This document shows positions 9,588-19,790 of a DNA stretch of 64,000 bases, in pieces (the stretch's first letter is position 1; the number at the start of each line of letters is the position of its first letter). Made by a program: the position numbers and the translations under genes. Origin of the DNA: Serpula lacrymans var. lacrymans S7.9 (taxonomy: Eukaryota; Basidiomycota; Agaricomycetes; Boletales; Serpulaceae); contig NW_006763312.1 of assembly GCF_000218685.1 (NCBI RefSeq), forward strand, positions 1 through 64,000. The letters are read 5' to 3'. The notes under the pieces were generated by a model, which saw nothing but the letters and a program-made list of their open reading frames with translations, had not been told where the DNA came from and ran no database searches.

Positions 9588-11358
9588 TGTCAATGATGAG
9601 GACTGTTGTTAGAAAACCACACACAAAAACAAACTAACAAACAATCCTCCCAGATTCCACGGAACTTGTTTATGGGCTTTGCCTCCTAGAACAGTGGGTG
9701 CTCTGGTTGTTCGTGGGGTGGTATGTATGAAGATCCTTCAAAGTAAAACTCAGAGATGTATGGGTGTGGGTATTGAGGAGGAGGGATAGTTGAATTTATA
9801 GAAGATGGGGGCTTAATGACGAGTATAGATGAGCACTACCTTGCTAATTGTAGCACAAGGTAGGTTTGAGAATGACGAGGATGACGAGGTGACGAGGTTC
9901 CCAGTGATAGCAGGCTCCTGACGCACAAACTGTAGTGCTCAGAAGGACTCTAATCTAAAGGGATAACAATGACTTCAAAAGTGGGAAGTGACGATGACAG
10001 CAATTAACAGTGGTAGCAGTGGGAAGTGTTGTGACCACACTGGATCACAAGTAGCAGAGAGTAGTGAACTTGAGATTAGAGAAGAAGTCTGGATTGGAGT
10101 TCTTTGTTGTTTTTTTTACAAGGTAAAATACAGGGGTTTATATAGTGAAAAGAAAGGTAGGCTATGCGCAGTATAGCTGTGCAAAAAGGATGAGAAAGAA
10201 CATGAAGGAAGGAATGTACGCTGATGAATCCTGTGTAGTTGCTACAGGATAAGATCATCAAAATAAGGGAAAGAAAGGGATAGAACAATGAATGCTGTGA
10301 ATAATGTCACAGGTTTGTACAGCCATAAAGTAAAGTCCAATAGCAAAAAGAGAGCAGGAAAATCATGATGTCATGGGAAGATGCAGTAGAAAAAGGGCAA
10401 GGCAAAACACTATCAGTATCAACACAGTTCCTTTATTGTCAGTCAGGCATTTGTAAATGAATTTTCTGCTGAAGAAAAAGAAACTGGAGCCACCAGTCCA
10501 CCACCTAGTCCAAATCCGACAGTTCCATGGCCTTACCAATGGACTGGTTGTGTTGGACCACCTGATCAAATGAGGGAGGGAGAGGAGTAGTTCCAATTTG
10601 GAACAAGTGAGTCCCAGGCAGGGTGTGGTAGGTGTAGCTGTAGCAAAGACGATGGACAAATGATAAGTGTACCCAAGTGAATGGGACAGCGATGAACATG
10701 GGCGATGCAAGGGGATGAACCTTCTCCAGCTGAAAAAATACCCACCCACGCTCCAACCAGGCAAGACAAGCGACCAATGTTTTGATAGTATATGATGGCA
10801 GATCGACGTCATGAAGATGGACCTGTTGCCCTATTTGAACCGGCCGCCGGGGCTTTGCTGATATCAGCAGTGGCACGTGGTAGTCAACGGATCGGCGATG
10901 GAAGCGGATAGGAAGTTGTGACATCAGAAATGGTGGGGGTGCAAATAAGATGAGGAGGAGGAGGGTGGAGGTGACGAAAAAGTGGATTAGAATGGGGATC
11001 CAGAAACGACCATCAGGTGAGAATAAAAAGGAGAGGAAGGGGCCCATGGTGGGGCTAGGCAAAGGAAGGGGAGTAAGGGAAATGACAAAAGCGAGGGCGC
11101 AATGCAATGTGTAGCCAGTGGCGACGCAAAAATTTGCCGAAATGCCGAAACACGGAAAGTACCGGATGGAAAAGCAAAGGTGAGCGTGACTGGATTGCCT
11201 AATAGAGGTGGTGCTGATCAGCCACAAGTTCGAAAAAGGCAATATTAATTACTATTCCATGTGGTACTGTGCCTGTGTGGCGCAAAGGCGAGTCTTTTTG
11301 AATATTCGCTTCGTTATTGACACCTGTCCATGCTACCAATCAATTTTGGTGCATGACA
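9588..11358 (-). mobile_element. LTR-like element X, copy 1 (1771 bp, nested in the Gypsy integrase)
   Basis: Ends are TGTCA...TGACA. Flanks are GTGG (9584-9587) and GCGG (11359-11362), a 4-bp target duplication with one CpG-to-TpG change. Removing the element plus one 4-bp copy restores an in-frame Gypsy integrase (QNQP then HSWAKY), which fixes both ends exactly. On the minus strand it holds a 245-codon ORF, then AATAAA (10432-10437), then a TATA box (10137-10144), then about 550 bp to the end. This layout fits a long solo LTR with an ORF in U3. A second copy lies at 42199-43894 and a fragment at 41838-42198. Confidence 0.85.
10505..11242 (-). CDS. Conserved ORF inside LTR-like element X, copy 1 (up to 245 aa, unknown protein)
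   Basis: The frame opens with a TTG at 11242. The first ATG is at 11047 (MGPFLSFLFSPDGRFWIPIL), giving 180 aa. A hydrophobic stretch just after that ATG (WIPILIHFFVTSTLLLLILF) looks like a membrane helix or signal anchor. The rest includes RPVQIGQQVHLHD and WLERGWVFFQLEKVHPLASP. I recognise no family. The 43041-43778 copy has the same length with no indel over 246 codons. By eye about 24 codons change amino acid and about 19 change silently. AATAAA lies about 70 bp after the stop on the coding strand. Confidence 0.55.
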   Translation of the reverse strand: MPFSNLWLISTTSIRQSSHAHLCFSIRYFPCFGISANFCVATGYTLHCALAFVISLTPLPLPSPTMGPFLSFLFSPDGRFWIPILIHFFVTSTLLLLILFAPPPFLMSQLPIRFHRRSVDYHVPLLISAKPRRPVQIGQQVHLHDVDLPSYTIKTLVACLAWLERGWVFFQLEKVHPLASPMFIAVPFTWVHLSFVHRLCYSYTYHTLPGTHLFQIGTTPLPPSFDQVVQHNQSIGKAMELSDLD

Positions 11359-14145
11359 GCGGTTGGTTCTGGCAAAATATGCGGAGGTAGATCTCCAGTT
11401 CTTGATTGGATCGTTCTGTTTGTCCATCCGTCTGGGGATGATACACAGAGGAGAGTGCGGAATCAATGTTCAGGAGTTTGTGGAGTTCTTTGGATACTTC
11501 AGAGGCAAACTGTGGTCCCCTGTCGGATATGAGTTTATCGTGCAATCTGAATTGTTTGAAAATGGAATCATGAAAGATTCGTGCGGTTTCGATTGCGTCA
11601 ATGGTTTTATGACAAGGTGAGAGGATTTCCCCCTTACTAAGTCCTTGGTCTACCATTATCATTATACTGTCGTATCCTGAAGATTCTGGTAAATCAGTTA
11701 TGAAGTCTACGGATAGGTACTTCATCGGTTCAATGGTTTTTGGGGTCTGGTTTGGGATTAATGGTATGGTGGTGGGATGCGTGTTCACTTTCGCTTGTTG
11801 ACAAGTTGCGCATCCTTTCATGTATTCTTTCACTTGTTTCATCATTCCTGGCCACCAATAGGCCTTTTTGATCAACTGGTAGGTTTTGAGCCTTCCTGGG
11901 TGTCCTGCGGACAGGGAATCGTGGTGATCTTTGATGATTGTCTTTTGTTCTTCTACTTCGTCAATCAGTAATTTATTCTGATAAAAGAACTGTCCTTCTT
12001 CTTTTCTCCAATCGTCTTTCTTCGTTCTTCCTGGATAACTATTGTTTGTGAGCATGGCTTGCTCGACTGTGTTTTTAATCGTTTGTGTGTGGTACAGGAA
12101 CGCCGAGGCGGGTATCATTGGTGTGTCATTGTCATCTCCTTCTGTTTCAACGTATAAATCAGGTCTTCTTGAGAGTGCGTCGGGTACCACCATATGGGTT
12201 CCTGGTACGTGCTCCAAGGTGTAATTGTATTGTGACAGTTCCAGCTGCCATCTTCTTTGTTGTGGTGTGAGTTTCCTGGCTTCTTGCCAGTACGTCAGGT
12301 TCTTGTGATCTGTAAGGATTTGGATCGTGTGGGGGCTTCCCAAAAGTAGGTGTTTCCACTCCTTTAAAGCTCTCATTACCGCTAATAATTCTTTGTCGTA
12401 GATCTGGTAGTTCTTTTCAGCGGGGGATAGAGTTTTGGAGAAGAATGCACATGGGTGCCATTGTCCTTGGTTATCGGGTTGCATTAATACAGCTCCTGTG
12501 GCGTGTTTGCTGGTGTCTGCAGCAATCTTTGACGGTTTTGAGGAGTCGGGTATTTGTGTTACGGGGGATTTGAGGAATTTTTGTTTCATCAATTTGAAAG
12601 TGTCATCTTCAGTTTGGGTCCAGTTCCACTTCCTATCCTTTTCTAGTAAGGCATTCAAGGGTCTGGCAAGGTCAGAGTAATGACCAATAAACTTCCTGTA
12701 GAAGTTTCCATAACCTAAAAACTTCCTTACGCCTTTGGTGTCTTTCGGGATTGGCCAATCGCGGATTCCAGCAAGTTTGGCTGGATCCATTGATACCTGA
12801 TTGTGGGAAACAATTATCCCAAGTATTTGATGGTTTCTGCTTTGAAGGTGCATTTTTCTAGTTTCAGGAATAGATCGTTATTGCGTAATCTTTGTAGAAC
12901 CTGTTTCGTTTGGAGTCGGAGTCTTTCAATGTTGGTGTCAAAGATGAGGATGTCGTCCATGTATATGATCATCCAACCTTCGTTGATGTAGTCTTTGAAT
13001 TTGTCGTTCATCAGCCTTTGGAGTGTTGCCGGTGAATTGCACATGCCAAAGAACATGACCGTTGGTTCAAACACTCCTTTGCTGGTTTTAAACGCAGCTT
13101 TCCATTCGTCTCCTTCTTTTATCCTTACGTTGTTGTATCCCCAACGTAGATCTAGTTTTGTAAAGATGGTGGATCCTTTCAATTTTTCGATGAGGTCGGG
13201 TATCAGGGGTAGTGGATAGGGGTCTTTCACGGTGTATGCGTTCAGTTTTCTGTAATCCTGGCACGGTCGGAGTGATCCATCCTTTTTGCCGATGAAGAAG
13301 AAGGGGGACACCTGTGGCGACTTGCTCGGTCTGATGTATCCCTTCCTGTAGTTTTCCGTTAAAAATTCTGTTAATGCTTCGTCTTCCTTTGGTGCCAACA
13401 GGTACAATTTGCAATCTGTTGGTACAAATTCTGGTTTCATGTTGATTGCATGATCATATTCCCATCGCTTGGGGAGTCTTTCCGACTTCTTTTTCTCAAA
13501 GACGTCCGAATACCCTTTATATTCATCCGGGAGGTTATGCTCCTTCTTTTCTCCGTGAATTTGTGCGTGTTCCATTGCCGAGTTGACCTTCAATCGAATT
13601 GTGATTCGAGGATAGGGTGTTTGGTCGGATATGTATCTATGAATGGTTTTGTATACATCCTCGTTTACTGTGGTTGTCCTGATTTTTGTTTCCGTGGTTG
13701 TTTGGTTCATCCTGATGGAGTGTTTGTCTGAGTTTGGTAATTCTTTGTTTTTCCAGTTAATGACAGGATTGACTTTTCGTAACCAGGGGAATCCCAGTAA
13801 TACGTCTTCTCCGTCTAGTTCGGTCAATAGGAACTTTGTGAACCTGTTTTGTCCTCCTGCATCTATCCTCTGATAGGTGCAATGCGTAATTTTTCCGTTT
13901 TTGTTCGTGGTTCCGTCAACATTTTTACATATTATAGGAGTTGGGAGTTTTTTGGAGGGGGAGTCGGTGTCTGATGGCAAATTTGGTGTCCATGAAGTTG
14001 TCTGTAGCTCCTGAATCTATCAGGGCTTTGGTTCCGATGGTTTTCTGTTTCAACAAGCAATCAATTTGTAAAGAGTTGGCATTGATTGTTGCTATTGTTA
14101 CAGTTGCCATTTTTGACGGTACTAACATCGGGGTAGTCCGTTGTT

Positions 14146-15034
14146 TCAAAAACCCTCGTCTTCCAATCCTTTCATCGCCTCTGTTCTTTGATCTTCTCCT
14201 AACTCCCTCCATATCCTCATGATGTTTTGGACCCTGTCTTCTTCCACCACTGTTTTGGTGTCATCTTCCGTTTCGGTTTGACGTACCTTTCTTTCGGGAG
14301 TTTTTCCCTTGTTCCTACAATTCCTTCCTATGTGTCCTTTCTCGTTACATATGAAGCATCTTCCCTCTTTCCTCCTTGATTCTTCTTCGTCTTTGGTTAA
14401 TCTTCTAGTGCTGGTGGATGGTCCACTTTTGCGGTTTCTGTCATTCTGTCTTTCTTTGTTTCTGGCGCCCCACGCTCCTTCCGAGATAGCGTTGGCACTG
14501 ATCCAGTTAGCGTCTAGGTTCGCTACTGTGCTCATCCAGTCTTCGATGGTGAGTAGTTCCTTTCCGGTGAGTGCCCCGCAAAAAAGGGGTGACCGGATAG
14601 CCTTTTGATAAACCATGATCATGGCTTTGTTGTTGATGCCGCTTTTCCCAGCATCTAGCATGAACCTTGAGTTAAACACTACTGCATTTTCTCCTTGTTC
14701 CATCTTCATTTTCATCAAGGCGGCCGAGGCCGTTCCTTTGACATTTGCCGTTCTGAAAATGGCTGTGAAGGTTTTTCATGAAGTCTGCCCATGTGGGGTA
14801 GGCATTCTTCTCTTTGTATTTGGTCATCTTGGTTTCGCTCCATGAGGCGGCGTTGCCGTCCTTCATGTAGCTGAGGGCCACATATACCTTTTTCTTGTCG
14901 GAGTTGTAGATGGTGTTGTTGATATCAAAGTGTAGATCAGTGGACGATATCCACCTTTGGGCTTTATCTGGGGTTCCATCGAAGTCATTGATTTTCCCAA
15001 TCATCGTGGGTTTGGGGGCTGCAGCGTTAGACAT
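14146..15034 (-). pseudogene. Gypsy gag with CCHC knuckle, frameshifted
   Basis: It starts at ATG 15034 (MSNAAAPKPTMIGKINDFDG). The same frame is open upstream to about 15430 without an ATG, so a longer Gag with a lost start is possible. The retroviral-type Gag core (YVALSYMKDGNAASW) breaks near 14757 by a single-base shift and continues to the knuckle CFICNEKGHIGRNC. It ends at 14146, overlapping the protease frame by 67 bases. Confidence 0.85.
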
Positions 15035-15484
15035 GGTGTGTGGTGGTGGGGTGTGGGATGGAGCAGGTGCGGCGGGGAGTATCTGTGGAGTGGGAGGTGG
15101 TATCGGGTCGCCGCCTGCTGCAAACTCTTCAAAGTCGTTCTCGTTGTAGAGGTTTTCTACAGTTACTGGGGGATTGTGTTGTGTTGTGGGCAGTAGCTGT
15201 GGGTGGCTTCCTGCGTAGTATTGTAGCCAATGTGTTCTGGTCTCGTAGAAAGTGTCTGCTTGTTCTCTGGTGTGGAGTCGGGTTACATCTGGTTGGGGAA
15301 AGGGAGGTGGTGCTGCTATCCTTTCTTGTTGGGATGACGTCGGTGGGGTTGCTGTTTGTGGGTTGTCTGAGCTTCCTCTTGCTCTCTGTGATCTGGTTGT
15401 TGGTCGTTGCGATGTCTTGTCGACTTTTTCTTCCCAAACCTAAATAGGTGGGACTTCTGGTTAGGGTTAGGATTATGATTCTTT

Positions 15485-15900
15485 TGTTACGCACAAAGTG
15501 CTTAACAAAGTCTGAGGGTTCGTCGAGGTTTTATAGAGAGACTTATCCGAAGACAAGTTCGAGAATGTAGTTCTGAGTGGAGGTCTTCCAACGAGAGTTG
15601 GTCTTCTTCTGAGTAGAAGTCTGATCTTAGGAGTCTAGCTTTGTAAGCGTAAACTGCGTAGAATTGTATTGGAGCATACTACTGCTTGTTACATGGTATT
15701 TATAATGGAAAGAAATCGGTGATAGGAGTTAGGTCCTATCTAGGGCAGGTCCGTTTGTTGAGGACTAAGTACTATAATAGGTACTGTGAATACAAGAGGA
15801 ACGGAAGTGTACGTGAAGGAAATGAGTCATCGGTCCGATGGTATAACCGATGAGTAAAAAGAAATGAGTAGTCCTTAAATGTCCAATAGAGATCGTAACA
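15485..15900 (-). repeat. 5' LTR of the Gypsy element
   Basis: This is the second 416-bp copy with the same termini, followed on the right by TSD AGTAC (15901-15905). Confidence 0.94.
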
Positions 15901-17029
15901 AGTACGTACTTTACACTTTGCCTGTGGTTATAAACATATCTAACTGGTTCTCATATTTAGGTCTGAGTCCGGGAGAAAGGAAGGACCTTATTGAGCTACA
16001 GAACATGGCCACAAAGGACAAACAAGATCTGTCAGAAGAACAAAAAGAGGAGCTCCTCCAAAGATTGGCCAACAATCGCATACACAAGGCCACAAGCATG
16101 TGATTGAACAATGCCACAGCAGCTAGAGACATTATGTGCACAGCTGATAGCATGATTAAGGAGGTATGCCCCTATAATTATCTATTTTACATGTATTTTG
16201 ATTAGGTATTCTGCTAGCTTGATAACCTTTCCTTACGAATGGGAATGTACGGCTATTTTTTTTGTCACACCCGAGTATATCAATCATCTTGCGCAGCCAA
16301 CATGGTACGGCAGTGATAATTCACTGAATTTTCTTCAAGATGTGTTAAAAATTGATCCCGGCGAGGTTTCAAGGTTGTTTGCATTGTGGGAATGCACTTG
16401 TAACCAGAGTAAGTCCTTTCCCACTCCACTGGCAAGCTAACTGACAATGTGTTGTAGACACGTCGGAACTTGATACACTTGCTGTTGTACACAGCCAATG
16501 TGTGGAGTTGATCCAGACCGGCCTCAGTAAGTTTCAAAGCTTTATATTCAACAAAGCTAACTACAGACTTCATAGATTGCTTACTCAACAATGGAGCAGT
16601 TTCCATGAACTATGTAAATTACAAGACTGCTATTGTGCAAACCCACAAGGTCCGGTTGGTCAATTGGCCCACTGGCCTGAAATTTGTCAATCCATCCTTC
16701 ATAGGAACTGTTGGTGATATACAAACCCTTCGCAACTCCCTAAGGACTAGCAAGTACCATTGGGAGAAGCTCAAAAGACTCCAACAAATGGCCCATAAAC
16801 TCAACCTAGAGAGATGTCAAGAGGCTGGAGAAATCGTTGGGAAACCACAAAAACAGCGCTCAGACGCTGGTACCAAGTGCAAGTGAGGAGGTGCCTTACA
16901 GGGTGGAAGAGGAGCTGCCCCAGCACAAAGAGGCCGTGGAGGGGAGCGGGGTCAAAGTGCAATAAGCCAAGAGATTGTTGAAAGCTCTGGGGACAAGTAG
17001 GATGAGTAGATAGTATAGTACTCACTGGC

Positions 17030-18700
17030 TTAAGGAACATGTCACTATATTCTCTCCAATCACTCAAAGTTGGTCCTTTTGAGTGCGGCTGCCGAATCCC
17101 CGCCACAAAAATAGCTCACAAACCTCCAAAATCTCAGATTTATCCAAGAGATATTGAAGGAGGCCTGTAAAGACGATTCAAGAGGCTAACTAGCTGTGCA
17201 ATCAGCCGGAGGTAGCAAGGATAATTAGTGGACTTGCGTGGGAATCACAGGTGAACCTATCACAAACATCCAAAGCATTATTAGACTCCCAATTGTCAGG
17301 TACCACGTCCTTTTCAAATATAGGAATAAACTGATATCCTTGTTGTAAACTGGTGAGAGGAACTATAGTGCCTACTGGTGTACTATCTGACCTTGTGCTA
17401 GGCTTTGAAACCATGTAGATCATATGACTTGGTTCAACTATAGGCTTATATTTTGTATATCATTCAATATAAGCCAGATGGACTTTTGGCTAAGCATTGA
17501 GAGCTGGAAATGCTCCAGCATGAATATGAGTAGGAAGCTTAAATATGACTTTCAATCTTCCAACTCTAGTTTCTAATACATGAAGATTATGAAACACATA
17601 TAACTAGATCAAGATATAGTATACTCACCTGTAACCCCAGCTTATTCTTCACTCAAGGACTCCAATACTAATACAGTGTCAAACTGAGCCTTGACAGTAT
17701 CATTACCAGGTCTGGCTCTAATCAATTTGTGCTTCATATCAGCAACATTACCACCTACTTGAACAGGGGTGAGCTTGAGGTTATAAAAAATGTCTAGTGC
17801 ATACAAAAGTAGGGAGGATGGTGAGATTTGATATCTGGATAGATGACTTGGATGCCCTTTTTAAAGTTGATTGAGGAATTCTTTCAAATCACGTTCAAAG
17901 CCTGGACATTTAAGTTTTTGATGAATTGACTGAAGTGGCTGAAGAGGATAGGACAGTAATTTTTTTCAATTGAATGCCTAATCCAGAGGATGTTTTCAGG
18001 ATATTGGTAGGTGGGGTAGACAATAGTAGAGATTTTTGATAGCTTTCAAAAGACGCCACTTTTTCTTGCCTTGTGAGCCATTCAATCATTTTAGGATGTT
18101 CCTTCCTGTGATTAGATGCTCTCCAAGCATCTTTGGCCATATCAATATGAAAGTGTTCAAACATTTCAATGTTGTAATTGTCAGTGGCCCCAAACCACCT
18201 GATTAAGTCAATATAATGTAGAAGATTGCAATAGCTTTTGAGAGATATCCCCGAGTAGTGTCACTATGAGTGGGATATTGAGCTATATATATGACGTCCA
18301 GAAGTGATCTGATGGAGATTATTGCTTGCTTGGGTAATTTGCCAATAAGATAGCCCAAAACAATTTTTGACATGTCTTTACACTTACTGCCTGATAGTTG
18401 AGGTAATAAAGATATTCTGTTCTTGAAATGTTGAGTGCCATAGGAGGGTGGGAGGCAACATATTCTTTGATCTAATTCTTCAGCTCTGAAGAGTTCTTGG
18501 CACTATTTTATGATATATTTAACAACCCCTTGGTAGAGCTGATGCAGACTATTCAATGATGGGCTAGCCTAAGGTTTTTCATCTCCTAAAACAGTATTTT
18601 CATAGGTGTGATGGTTGCAAGTCTGGAATGAATCTAAAGTAGTGATCATAGTTTGAAACTTGATGATATATTTTTGACCCAATTAAAATTTCAGATACTG
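17030..18700 (-). pseudogene. Plavaka-type transposase relic
   Basis: Minus-strand pieces in several frames follow the order I recall for Plavaka (EnSpm/CACTA-like fungal) transposases. These are SLNSLHQLYQGVVKYII near 18550, ELFRAEELDQRICCLPPSYG, LLDVIYIAQYPTHSDTT near 18280, and a MFEHFHIDMAKDAWRASNHR block at 18164, followed by a Trp-Leu-Thr-Arg motif. A C-terminal part (LTSLQQGYQFIPIFEKDVVP, then exon GLLQYLLDKSEILE near 17110) completes it. Many stops, including TAG/TGA at expected Trp, Gln or Arg positions, show decay. The last exon is repeated in inverted orientation near 53800. Confidence 0.7.
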
Positions 18701-18857
18701 GTCCCTGCTTTTGGGGATTTAATAATTAATATTGTCTTACTTGTTCCTTATAAACGGCTTTGTTTAATCTTATTTGTATTATTTCACTTGAATATTTTAG
18801 TGCCTCAATAAAAATGGACAAAAACTGATAAGTGCCCTAAGAAAAATGTAGTTTTCC

Positions 18858-19790
18858 TAATGGAGTGGGCAGTTACCATACTTGAGTGGGCTGTTCCCAT
18901 ATCTAAGTAGGCTATTCTCATTTTTAATATGGGCTGTTCTCATACTGTTTCTATGTTTAAGTGGGCTTTTTCCATACATATTTAAGTGGGCTTTTCTTAT
19001 TTTTAAAATGGGCTGTTCCCATATCTGGTAGGCTATTCCCATACCTAAGTGGACTTTTCCCAATTTAATATGGTCTGTCCCTATACATAAGTAGGCTTTA
19101 CCTATGTCTGAGTGGGGAGTTCTATTGTTTGAGTGGGTATAACCCATGTTAACATAAGCTTTACCTATATATAAGTAGGGTTTTTCTATTTTAATATAGG
19201 GTGTCCCCACTTTAGAGTAATCTACTCCCATTAATTTCTTAGGCATTAACTACTATCATCAGACCCTTCATATATTAGGTTTTAATTTTTAATTTTTGCA
19301 TATTGCTGGACCATAAGGAGTGTAGAAAAGCAAAGTGGACTAGATTGAGATTATTATGATCTGTTTACAGTAGTATGCTTTGTAATTAATATTTTATTTA
19401 TTAGTATCAATGTATGTAAAGTTAGTAGACACATTAATCATAATATTTAAATTAGTATGTTAGTTCAAAAGAATAATATAAACAATATAATCTATTTGGG
19501 CTATGTACCACATAACTTGTTCTCTTGATTTTACTTTATAACATGGGAATAGCCCACTCATATATGGAAAAAGCCCACTTAAACATAGAAACAGTATGAG
19601 AACAGCCCATATTAAAAATAGGAATAGCCCACTTATATATGGGAAAAGCCCACTCAAATATGGGAATAGCCAACTTAGACATAGGAACAGCCCATACTGA
19701 AATAAATAAAAACCACTTCATAATATGGATAGCCCTTACTAAAATAAGAAGAACCTACTTTTAAAATTAAAACAGCCTATATTGTAAAAT
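18858..19790. repeat. Foldback-like element: inverted arrays of a ~21-bp unit
   Basis: The left arm (18858-19240) is about 17 imperfect copies of a unit like AGTGGGCTGTTCCCATATTTA. The right arm (about 19541-19790) is the same unit in reverse complement, about 11 copies. A central 300-bp AT-rich spacer separates them. One block of about 57 bp is a perfect inverted match (18920-18976 with 19563-19619). Terminal arrays of short subrepeats in opposite orientation are the hallmark of foldback transposons. The open frames seen here only reflect the repeat period. Confidence 0.75.

Larger units (their letters stand above)
8920..14212 (-). pseudogene. Gypsy pol (protease, RT, RNase H, integrase, chromodomain), frameshifted and interrupted
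   Basis: On the minus strand from 14212 come protease (ALIDSGATDNFMD), then after a frame change RT (LRPCQDYRKLNAYTVKDPYP and IIYMDDILIF near 12960), and a one-base shift at KYLG near 12845. RNase H (DALSRRPD) follows, then an H2C2 integrase zinc finger (HHDSLSAGHPGRLKTYQLIK, CATCQQAK) and the integrase core up to FCQNQP at 11363. After the nested element it resumes with HSWAKYLTTAEFCHNQRPHS (9583 downward). A chromodomain (EEEYEVESILRH, WEPEEHLTNAAEIL in a shifted frame) ends it near 8920. At least four frame breaks are visible. Confidence 0.9.
7147..15900 (-). mobile_element. Gypsy LTR retrotransposon with TSD AGTAC
   Basis: Two 416-bp LTRs (7147-7562 and 15485-15900) bound an 8.75-kb element flanked by AGTAC (7142-7146, 15901-15905). 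The minus strand carries gag, pol with chromodomain, and a third ORF. About eleven substitutions separate the LTRs (roughly 2.6%). Gag and pol show several frame changes, so the copy is dead. A younger LTR-like element (9588-11358) interrupts the integrase. No convincing tRNA primer site was found next to the 5' LTR (right-hand end). Confidence 0.95.
6299..17000 (+). pseudogene. Multi-exon Agaricomycete repeat-family gene of unknown function, split by a Gypsy insertion
   Basis: Exon 1 starts at ATG 6299 and runs to 7142 (about 281 aa; Ser/Pro/Thr-rich middle, then a helical segment with VKVEKVKNMVIAYTHYTKAQK). Exon 2 starts at 15961 after acceptor ATTTAG and reads LSPGERKDLIELQ in frame with exon 1. 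Later exons read WYGSDNSLNFLQDVL and then MNYVNYKTAIVQTHKVRLVN, FVNPSFIGTVGDI and GKPQKQRSDAG. This order matches a widespread multicopy Agaricomycete protein family that I recall but whose function I do not know. A complete 8.75-kb Gypsy element sits at the first splice donor, with AGTAC on both sides. Two in-frame TGA codons (16101-16103, 16884-16886) fall where Arg is expected. The end is TAG 16998-17000. Confidence 0.75.

Noticed and set aside
9588..11358. Helitron or TIR DNA transposon identity for element X
   Set aside because: No CTRR end or hairpin, only 5-bp inverted ends, and a 4-bp target duplication; an LTR fits better.
18857..19246. 130-codon open frame with repeated motifs on the minus strand
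   Set aside because: It is a translation of the ~21-bp foldback subrepeat, whose length (multiple of three) keeps the frame open.
18858..19790. CRISPR array
   Set aside because: Units are contiguous, degenerate and inverted, without unique spacers, in a eukaryotic context.
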